Below are positions 55,889-64,000 of a stretch of 64,000 nt of DNA, piece after piece. How positions within the stretch are numbered: position 1 is the stretch's first letter; every line of letters begins with the position of its first letter. Source of the stretch: Macrothele yani. Taxonomy: Eukaryota > Arthropoda > Arachnida > Araneae > Macrothelidae. The stretch spans positions 61,341,594-61,405,593 of the forward strand of contig CM077024.1 of NCBI GenBank assembly GCA_039090855.1, in the 5' to 3' direction. Made by a program: the position numbers and the translations under genes. The notes beneath the pieces were generated by a model. The model searched no databases, was not told where the DNA came from, and saw nothing but the letters and a program-made list of their open reading frames with translations.

Positions 55889-56726
55889 AATGTCAGTGGA
55901 GCAACAAAGGGTTTCACAATTCTCGTAGATTTTATCTAATTGATAATCACCGTGTTAAATAATATAATAGCGACTTACGTCGTTTTTCCATATGAGCAAC
56001 AAAGGCAATTAATGTATGTCTGCGTTTTAGTAGTTTCAAATGAAAGAGATGTTGCGAAGTTTCTTCTTTATTTTTCCCCATTAGGTAAAATTGAAACCAG
56101 TTTTTGAGAAAAACTTACAAAAACTTTATGTTCTTCATATCAGAAATTGGAAGTGTATCTTTGCCAAAAACACAAAGACGCATGCTTCGCCATTTGCTCA
56201 GAAATCTCAAATGTCATTCGTTTAGGAATTCTTAAGTTTATGAGATTTGAGCATAGGGAGTTAAATTTCGGGACCAAGATATGGATTTTTCCCTTTTCGT
56301 AATGATGAAAGGGCGATCAATCTCTGCATTACATGAAAAAAAACCAAACAGTTCCTCACCTTGAAATACCAGGAAACTTTGCTCTTGGCTTGAGGTGTTT
56401 AATTGTGTGTCCGAGATCAAACAGTAAGAAGAAATACGTTCTAGGATGCACTAATGGTGAACATCGTGGAAATTAATTAATATTTAATTTCCGAATGTTG
56501 GTTGGTTGCTTATTAGATTTTAATGCCGCAAAATCCTCGAAAGGCAAAACTCACCACATTTCTGAATAGCATGGCAGCCCAAAGAGCAGTATTCGATTTT
56601 CTTTACCTTTTTCATTCTCTATCGGTATCGAGAATTCCTCAGGAAATTTGAAAATTGCATCATCCTGTCGAACAAATCTGCTATTTCGTAAGAAATTACA
56701 CTAATGGTGGAATGTGCATCCTAATG
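55889..56726. other. Unassigned DNA with a LINE tail
   Basis: About 56492-56530 (ttggttggttgcttattaga, then ttttaatgccgcaaa) matches the 3' end of the LINE in the U6 chimera, minus orientation. The rest is not recognised. Confidence 0.5.
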
Positions 56727-58235
56727 TACAGTAGCGTGCAAAAAGTAAAAACGAGACGGTTTTTCGAATGTAACTTCGTGCAGAAGTGCTCCACGTCTAC
56801 TCAAATCATACCATAACATCCCCAAGATGTAAGAATATGGAACAAGTGAGCAAACCGTCCAAACAAGGAATCCAAAGGATACAAAAGCATTTTATTGAAA
56901 AGGTAGCTTCGAGCACAACTAGACAGAAGACAGAAACGTCCATGTGACAGGCAGCTGCCAAGAAAAATCAGTCTTTAGTAGGGGATATGATCACCCCTGA
57001 CTGCGTTTCAGGATTTACGTCTGTCCATGCTGAGGACGAGGTTGTCAAGGAGTTGTTGAGGCATCGTTGCTGGCGGCTGATGACGTGCTGCCAAGCGTCT
57101 CCCGAGATGGTCCCACACGTGTTCGATTGGATTTAGTTCCGGGGACCGTGCGGGACAATCCATGCGTTGAATATAATTACTCTCCAATAGCTCTGTGACA
57201 GCCACTGTACGATGAGGTGTAGCGTTGTCGTCCATTAAAAGGAACTCAAGACCCACAGCACCTCCAAACAGACGCACGTGAAGCAGGAGAACCTCGGTAC
57301 AATAGCGGACACCAGTGACTGAACCTCCTTGGAAAATGTGGAGGTCAGTACGGCTAACAAGCATGATACCACCCCAAACGAGAGCTCCGCCACCTCCAAC
57401 CCGGTCCCTTTCGATGAATTTGGAGGTGTGATTGCGTGTTCCCTGCTCTCTCCAGATGTGTATACATCCAGAATCGCTCGTCAGACTAAATCGTCTCTCA
57501 TCCGTAAAGAGAACTCGACCCCATTGCTGATGTGTCCAGTTCTTGTGTTCCTGGCTCCACAGAAACCGGCGTCTCCGATGAGCAGGCGTTAATGGCACAC
57601 ACCGTACTGGTCGTCGTGCAAATAGACCACCTTTGCGCAGCCTTCTGGCCACGGTAAAACGCGATAACGGACGTCCAGTTATCTGTTGCATGTGCCTTGC
57701 GATTTCTCCAGCTGTCTGCCGTCTGTCTCTTCTCGCCTGTAGGAAAATGTACCGGTCGTCCGCCGCCGTGGTTGCTCGTGGACGACCACTGCTAAACTCT
57801 CGGACAGCTGTTCCTGTCGTTAGAAATGCTCTCCAGGCTCGTGAAACGATGCTGTGAGCGATCCGAACTCCTCGGCCACACTAGTCACACTTTGACCTTC
57901 TTCCACCTTCCCAATGATGCGACCTCGGGTAAAGTCATCCAGATGTCGTCTACTGGATTGCCTGTTGGTCATATCACACGGTTGCAGCAACTCGACGTCG
58001 TTCAAACCGATGCACACCGTGCAATAGCTTTCACCGGATTGCTGAGCGTACACCGACCGTGTGCTTTATACCCTTCCGACACCCCCTCCCGAAGTTATGC
58101 TGCATGTATGCGCGCATGCCCTACCTTACATGACCCTAGTCTTTCTCCTGAGTGGTCTTTCGGTCCGTTCTGCCTGCTCGTTCCGCTGTTATGCTAATTT
58201 CTCCTCTTCGTCCTTAATTTTTGCACAGCAGTGTA
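56727..58235 (-). mobile_element. Tc1-type DD34E element, relative of 52877-54438
   Basis: The right terminus is gtgcaaaaattaagg in reverse; the left one is diverged (TACAGTAGCGTGCAAAAAGT). The catalytic frame (57008-57691) has LFTDERRFSL (first Asp kept), LMDDNATPHRTVAVTELLES (second Asp) and SPELNPIEHVWDHLGRR (Glu). The C-terminal end reads LVLSMDRRKS and then stops. The N-terminal MTNRQSSRRHLDDFTRGR is at about 57970 in another frame (one break between about 57860 and 57700). The active site is preserved but the protein is broken. Confidence 0.88.
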
Positions 58236-59503
58236 AGACAGATATTTGTTGATGTGTCTCCGTACTATGTACACTGTAAAAGCTAAGTGGTGTAAATTAA
58301 CGGAAAATTTCTGAGAATAACGTGCAACAAAGTTACCGGTAGGTGTCGGTATTTTTCAGAAATTTCCGTTTTTAAAAGTGTCCGTTTATTTTAACTTTCG
58401 AATTTTCACAAATTTTCTGTAGTCACAAATTTTGTTTATTTCAGAAAAGTCCATTTCAGATTTTTCAGTATTTGAACTGAATTCCGCATAATTGACATGT
58501 CTGCGTTTTACAGCCCTCACCCCAGATAACCTACGACTTTAACCACTGAGCCACATACGCTCAGCAACCAAAATCACGTACAGCGTTAGACACATTGGGC
58601 CATGATAATTTTTTTTTGTGAGTAATGCAAGGGATTTAGTCATTTTAATTTCTGCTGGAGCTTATTATTTTTCTGAATAGATTTGTAATATTTTTTTTGT
58701 GGGAGGACTTTTTGCAAATTAAGCATTTTACAATGTGATTTTTCGAAGCAATAAAATGCTTTGCACATTTATTTTTTAAATTGACAATGACTTTTACTTG
58801 ACTTTAAAAAAGGTGAAATGTACTCTTTTATAGTATTATTTCACAAAAAGAACCTCCTAAATATAAAATGTACTCTTGATAGCTATAATAGCTTTGTCCT
58901 AAGTTTTCAAGAGACTATACACAAACATCGTATAATCATCTGTACAATACGTTAAGTAGCCTCTTTCTTACAGTAACGCAATGTATAATAAGTAGCTCGT
59001 GCACAAAACAGCGGATAGGAGAAGGAGTATCCTGTGCCATAATAAACAAAATTCATGCGATATGGTATCCACAATATCCGATCTCGCTACGGAACTTCAG
59101 AATTCGACAGAAGATTGAAATTGAAAATTTTAATCAAACCTCAACTATTCTCACCAATCGCTCCGTATTTACAGATATTACCCGTAATTTCTTGTCATAC
59201 GGATACGGAAAAAATGAGAACGTAGTTTTTCTGTTAATATACGAAAGGGATTGCGGAAAGGTTTCTGAAAATTCAGAATTTTCCATTAACACATCTCTAA
59301 AACGGTACTTTACCGTCAATATAAGAAAGAAATTGCGGAAAGGATTCTGAAAATTCAGAATTTTCCCGTGGTCCGAAAAATCCGTAAAATTCAGGTTTCT
59401 TCCTGTCATTTCACGGAAATGGTTATATGAGAAATGTGCTTCATTAGTTCGCAAAAGAAATGACGGAAAGTGGCTCGTGAATTTCAGAATTTTTTTTACA
59501 GTG
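58236..59503. other. Unassigned AT-rich DNA
   Basis: A tRNA-like relic (actttaaccactgagccaca, minus A box) lies at about 58535. A tandem pair of about 85-bp units with gcggaaaggattctgaaaat and tcagaattttcc is at 59225-59370. No gene recognised. Confidence 0.5.
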
Positions 59504-60001
59504 TAGCGTAAAAGCCATTTTGCCGGTGGCGTTGATCGATCCTGCATTCTTCCGCTCCGGAGCCGAACGCTTTCCCAATTAAGCTACACCGACGGAGTTT
59601 GTTCCGGCAAATTTTCCGTCTTGGCATGTGCGTCTCCTCTAAAATAGGTACGTCATATATATGGCCCCCGTCCCCCTTGAGAAAGCGCTGGAACGGAATC
59701 GTAGATTTCCAGGTCAGCTGGCAAACCACGCTGGAAAAAGAGCTCACCGTAGAAAAAGGAATTCTCACTAACATTACACGATGTGTGGAACGAACATCCT
59801 ACATTTTTTGAAAAACCCAACCGCCAGGATATTCATTTTACGTTCGGACACCAATACAGCTTAAAACCCGACTTTGTCGCTGGCGACAATCGAACCCGTA
59901 TCTTTCTGTTCCGGAGCCGAATGCTTTCGCAATACGACGGAGTCTGTCGCTGTAACTTTGCCGTCGTGACATGTGTGTCACCTCTAGGTAGGTACATTAC
60001 A
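59504..60001 (-). mobile_element. Old TRIM-like element with a third tRNA-like module
   Basis: Two diverged direct repeats (about 59504-59656 and 59854-60001) both contain a minus-strand tRNA-like sequence (ctccggagccgaa, TTGCGAAAG or AATTGGGAAAGC A-box part) and an LTR tip (tgacgtacctattt and tgtaatgtacctacc). A diverged primer-site relic TGGTGTCCGAAC is at 59842-59853, immediately inside the right (5') LTR. A G-rich purine tract (reverse of cccccgtcccccttgag, 59664-59681) adjoins the left LTR. No target duplication is evident, consistent with age. Confidence 0.7.
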
Positions 60002-60424
60002 ACTATCTTTGGTAATGTACGAGGGTCTATCTGTCTCCCAATGATCCAATAGTCTTGGGACAGGGCTTCCATACTCTGTTACTACTAGGTGGGTGTTCGG
60101 ATCCCGACCCAATCCATGGATGTCGTATTTGTTCTTCCGGTGCTATTTCTAAAGTGACACCTAAATTATGGATGGGCGGCTACTTGTAACTTTCGATATT
60201 CATGGGAATCGTTACGCCCTGAAACAAAGAAATGACTCAGTGGAACGTAAAGGAAAACAAGGGAGATGGTTGTAAAAAACATTTCTTCCAGAATGCCAAG
60301 ACAAGGAGTAAATCCGCCATTGCATGCTGTATGAGTTTCGTCGCGGTAGCACCCCCTCAAATTCTGTAAGGAACATTAACAGTGTGTACCCCAATGCCAT
60401 ATCACGTCGTCAGTGCTGTCGTTC
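60002..60424. other. Unassigned DNA with a decayed SINE
   Basis: About 60075-60235 resembles SINE family A (gttcggatcccgac B-box relic, atggatgtcgtatttgttct, atggatgggcggctacttg). Confidence 0.5.
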
Positions 60425-61275
60425 GTTCGAGCGGTTTTGAGAGAGAAATTTGGACGTATCAGAGCGTCCCAAAGCTACAAGATCCGCAATAGTGGATATG
60501 GACGTGCTGAAGACCTCGCGGGTGATGGCCAAACAGCTAGGTACTACACACACGATCATTATGTCGCACCAGCGGCAAATTGGTAAGGTGCACAAGAGGG
60601 TAGTTTGGAAACCCCATCAATTCAGAGTTAAGCAGAAAGCAAATCGCATGAGTGCATGCGTTTCTTTGCTTGCACGTGACCAGGTTCAACCATTCTCGGA
60701 CCACATTGTGACAAGTGACGAGAAATGGGTCATGTATGACAATGTCAGAGGCCAGAAACAGTGGTTGGTCCCAAAGCAGAAGCCCGTGCCACCCACCAAA
60801 AGCCGGCTTATATCCACGTAAGGTTCTGCTGTCTGCTTTGTTGGATATGCTGGGTGTCCTGTTTTTCGAGCTGCAGTCGTACAACACGGCCGATATGTGT
60901 TATAGTCAGCTCGACAATCTGCACGCATGCTCACGTCGAAGCGACCAGCACTGCTGAACCTCAAAACTGTTCTACAGCACAATGGAGCAAAACCTCACAC
61001 TACACTAGTGACCTGTCAGAGGATCAGTGACCTTGGCTGGGAGATGCTGCCGCAGCCAGCATATTCCCCGGGCATTACCGCGAGCGATTACCACCTTTTT
61101 CTGTCTTTTTCTGTTTTTCCTGGACGGACAGCAGTTCACTAATCGGGACGATGTCGAATGCGCATTTAACAATTCTTTGTGTCCAACCGTCACAATTCTA
61201 CAGGGTTGGTATACACAGCTTTTCAGACGATAGAAGCAAGTCGTGGAAAAGGATGGGCAGATTTGTACTTGTATG
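60425..61275 (+). pseudogene. mariner-type transposase, decayed
   Basis: Blocks in order are SERPKATRSAIVDMDVLKTS, DHIVTSDEKWVMYDN (first Asp), QKQWLVPKQKPVPPTKSRL, LQHNGAKPHTT and AYSPGITASDYHLF (third Asp). Asn replaces the second Asp. Frame changes fall at about 60820 and 60930. The end is lost near 61275. Terminal repeats are not identified. Confidence 0.8.
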
Positions 61276-61310
61276 TACAGTAACTACATTGCTATCTTTC
61301 CAACCCAATA

Positions 61311-61809
61311 TACAGGGTGTCCGAGAATTATTGGACTCATTACAAAATTATATAAAACATAACATTATACAGATTGAAAGAAACTGACTGTACTAACTTA
61401 CAATGTAACTACACAAGTTAATCAATTTCGATGTGGGATCCCTTGGTTGCTCATAGTGCGTCCAAGCGATTCGCGATTTCATGCCATGTATTGGCAAGCA
61501 TCTCAGGAGTTGTGGAATTGCCATAATAGCAGCTGTGATACGCTGCTTCAGTTCCTGCAAATCAGTACAAGGCATCTGATAGAACGATCCTTCACATTAC
61601 CCCACATGAAATAATCCAATGGAGTTAAATCTGGAGTGCGAAGAGGCCACGGAATGGGACCACTACGCCCAATCCATCTGTTGGGGAAATGCTGATTTAG
61701 GCACTTACGTTCACACGTTGACCAATGCGAGGGCGTATCGTCTTGTTGAAAAACGACGTTTTCATATCTTTTGACCTGGGGCATAGCAAAATTTTCTAGC
61801 ACATCCAAT
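61311..61809 (-). pseudogene. DD41D (rosa-like) transposon, 3' part
   Basis: The frame 61548-61808 shows NVVFQQDDTPSHWSTCERK (second Asp) and WPLRTPDLTPLDYFMWGNVK (third Asp), with 41 residues between. This is the spacing of the DD41D group of the IS630-Tc1-mariner superfamily. The likely terminus TACAGGGTGTCCGAGAATTA is at 61311. The 5' part is cut off by the Tc1 element at 61810. Confidence 0.75.
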
Positions 61810-62860
61810 TACACTGAAGAGCAATTGAATTAGAGATATCTGTCTAGTAACATGTAACACCACCTTTCGTCCTGATGAGGGCGGCGGTTCGTCTCGGCGT
61901 GGATTCGACAAGACACCAGAAGCGTTGGGAAGCTATACGGATCCACGACCACTGAACAAGCTCCCACAGTTCACGAAGATTTGATGGACGGGGGTCAGAG
62001 CCTCAATCATCTCTCTCGATGGCATCCCAGATGTGCTCGATGGGATTGAGGTTAGGTGACCCAGCTGGACAAGGAAGCGAGGTCACGTCGTTGGAGTGTT
62101 CATCCAACCATTCGGACACAATTCGGGAGCGATGGCACGGTGCATTGTTTCATTGCAGGATATGGTCCCCAGTGGGATGTTGAAGACGCACAAATGGGAG
62201 CAAATGGTCGTCCAGGATATCCCGGTAACGTTGACCTGTGAGGGACCATGTCACACGTACCAGGGGTCTCATTTCAGGCCACGTAAACAGTCCCCAGACG
62301 AGAATGCCACCCCCACCAGCTTGAAGAGTACCCTGCGGGCAAGAAGGATCCATCGCTTCATGTGGTTTGCGCCGTACTCGTATCCTGCCATGCGCATGTA
62401 CCAACGTGAATCTCGACTCATCAGTCCAGGAAACATTTTTCCACATGTCTAGGGTCCAGTGGCGATGTTTCCACGCCCATGCTAATCTTTGCACCCTGTG
62501 ATGTGCGGTCAGCAGCGGTACCCTCGTGAGACGATGGCTTCTGTACCCCATAGCGAGGAGATGGTTCTGAATGGTGTGGCTCCTTACACGTTTTTGTGCA
62601 CCAGCGTTAAATTCCCGAGTGATTTCTTGCACTGTGGCCCGTCTATCCGCTGTTACAATGCGAACTAGCCGACGATGACCTCGCTCATCTATACGCTGTT
62701 GTCCACAGCAGTTGGCTCTTGCAGGGATGGTTTTACCGGATTTGATGTACTCACGGTGCACCCGTGACACAGTGGCTCGTGAAAATCCCAGTACCTGCAC
62801 GACTTCCGAGATGGAGTGACCCATTTGTCGGGCTCTCTAATTCAATTGTTCTTTAGTGTA
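61810..62860 (-). mobile_element. Tc1-type DD36E-like element with 5' deletion
   Basis: Termini TACACTGAAGAGCAATTGAA and the inverse at 62836-62860 are intact. The transposase begins at MGHSISEVVQVLGF (62824), because the 5' UTR and about 20 codons are deleted by comparison with 19518-20296. It keeps WTDESRFTLVHAHGR (first Asp) and reads on to DHILQ, then a TGA. After that the same frame shows NNAPCH, with Asn for the second Asp, and LNPIEHIWDAIERD (Glu); 36 residues lie between. It is inactive. Confidence 0.88.
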
Positions 62861-62861
62861 T

Positions 62862-62915
62862 AGCCCTTAGAGTTGCTCATAGTGGTAGTTAAACCCAGGA
62901 AAAAAGAAAGAGAAA
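62862..62915 (+). repeat. SINE family A tail fragment
   Basis: Contains agagttgctcatagtggtag and ttaaaccc, then an A-rich end. Confidence 0.6.
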
Positions 62916-63007
62916 AAATTGCTTTGGTGTAATCATTTCTTCTGGATCTGAAGTTATGCAGCCTTTGGTAATACAGGAGGGTTCGCAAATGAAAATCTGT
63001 GCAAGTG

Positions 63008-64000
63008 TACACTGATGAGCTATTACATTATGACCACCTACCTAATAAATTGTAGGGCCTCCTTTATCCCTCAAAAGAGCTGCCACTCGGTGAGGCACCG
63101 ATTCGATGAGGCTGCGATAGGTATCATGGTGTATCTGGTACCACAATGTCAACATCATGCCCTCCAGTTGCCGTGCATTTCATGGTGGTTGTGATTTATA
63201 CCGAACCCGGTTTTTAAGTCGAATCACAAATGTTAGATTGGGTTCATGTTAGGTGAATTTGGGGGCCAGGGCATTAAGAGAAGGTCACCAGCATGTTCCT
63301 CGAATCACTCCTTTACGTTTTTGGCAATGTGGCATAGCGCATTATCCTGTTGGTAATGACCATCACCAGCAGGGTACAAGTTGCCATGAATGGGTGAACT
63401 TGGTCCGCAACGATGTTCAGATACCTGACAGCTGTCAGTGATTGTGCTATTGGGATAATGGAGCCTAAAGTGTCCCAAGAAAACATAGTCCACAGCATAA
63501 CACCGCCGCCGCCGGCCTTTTCCCTACCCCCCCCCCCCAACAGCGCATCCAGGTGCCGTAGCCTCCGTTGGTAATTGGCGTATCCGCGCTCGGCCGTCTA
63601 CATGATGCACCAGGAATGTTGATTCGTCAGACCAGGTTACTCTCTTCCAATCATCCACTGTCCAATCTCGATTATCTCGGGCCCATTTCATGTGTTGTTG
63701 CCGCGATGACGTGCAGTGAGCATGGGGACCTGTCTGAGTCTTCGGCTACGCAGGTTCATACGAAGAAGGCTGTGATGAACTGTGCGTTGTGATACATTGC
63801 CCTGATCACCGCTGTTGTAGCTGCTGATGATTTGTCGCACTCTGGCCCTGCGGTTGCTGTGAACAATGCACGACAGTCTCCGCTGCCTTCTGGCATCAGT
63901 GAGCTGCGGACGACACACAGCTGGACGACGGTTCGTTGTTTGGTCATATGTGCACCACTTTTGATACGTACTCACTACACCGGCACGTGAAGAACCCCAA
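63008..64000 (-). pseudogene. Tc1-type DD36E-like element, truncated by window end
   Basis: Same family as 37021-38250 and 51040-52230. The terminus TACACTGATGAGCTATTACA is at 63008. Frames show HYQQDNALCHIAKNVKE (second Asp, about 63310-63360), FSWDTLGSIIPIAQSL (63430-63480) and the N-terminal part MSTYQKW with RRPAVCRPQL (63975-63690). Several frame changes are present. The left TIR, C-terminal and central domains are inside the window; the N-terminal start is beyond it. Confidence 0.83.

Noticed and set aside
61870..61900. CTGATGA followed by a GC-rich stretch, hammerhead-like
   Set aside because: No GAAA core follows and no helix I forms; it is the reverse strand of Tc1 transposase codons. 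Similar ctgatga hits at 12977 and 20128 are the codons around the DES motif.

Overview
This 64 kb window looks like intergenic or heterochromatic DNA from an arthropod nuclear genome (AT-rich, eukaryotic, no prokaryotic gene order). I found no intact host gene. The organism is not resolved; a chelicerate or an insect with a large, repeat-rich genome would fit. Almost everything recognisable is a mobile element or a decayed copy of one: a Ty3/Gypsy LTR retrotransposon, about seventeen Tc1/mariner-type copies, non-LTR retrotransposon pieces, tRNA-headed SINEs, miniature LTR elements, a foldback element, a TTAA-flanked MITE and a Penelope-like inverted repeat.

Layout. 1-6160: a broken Gypsy element on the minus strand (gag, pol, 5' LTR; the 3' LTR lies outside the window). 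7138-14105: a foldback element with long, internally repetitive inverted arms. It has been invaded by a LINE ORF1 piece, by a palindromic Penelope-like insertion with two hammerhead ribozyme motifs, and by a Tc1 element. 14.1-20.3 kb: SINEs, miniature LTR element copy A, a mariner fragment and a deleted Tc1. 21.1-23.1 kb and 49.6-50.9 kb: two copies of an unclassified dispersed repeat; the first carries a TTAA MITE. 24-28 kb: three Tc1 elements, a 101-bp tandem array grown from a Tc1 terminus, and miniature LTR element copy B inside that array. 28-32 kb: LINE, mariner, RTE and Tc1 remains. 34-40.6 kb: a broken multi-copy protein gene with a PIN-like SNDTDV motif and a Cys-rich tail, flanked by inverted copies of its own 3' end and interrupted by two Tc1 elements. 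40.7-45.9 kb: two mariners, one carrying a SINE and the other a U6 snRNA-LINE chimera with a 13-bp target duplication, then an RTE LINE. 46.9-64 kb: a tandem array derived from a miniature-LTR-like sequence, more Tc1 elements (one nested in another), a solo LTR, an old miniature LTR element, a mariner, a DD41D element and two further Tc1 copies.

The most unusual material is the set of miniature LTR retrotransposons. Two copies (15995-16569 and 27495-28047) have paired LTRs of 162 and 163 bp, a tRNA-Lys-type primer binding site, a purine tract and perfect 4-bp target duplications. Each LTR contains a 72-nt tRNA-like cloverleaf with consensus A and B boxes. Diverged relatives near 46.9-48.4, 55.8 and 59.5-60.0 kb carry different tRNA-like modules in the same place. 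Their LTR tips and primer site resemble those of the Gypsy element at the left of the window, which makes a Gypsy of that kind the natural candidate for moving them in trans. I inferred this from sequence by eye; no alignment or search was run.
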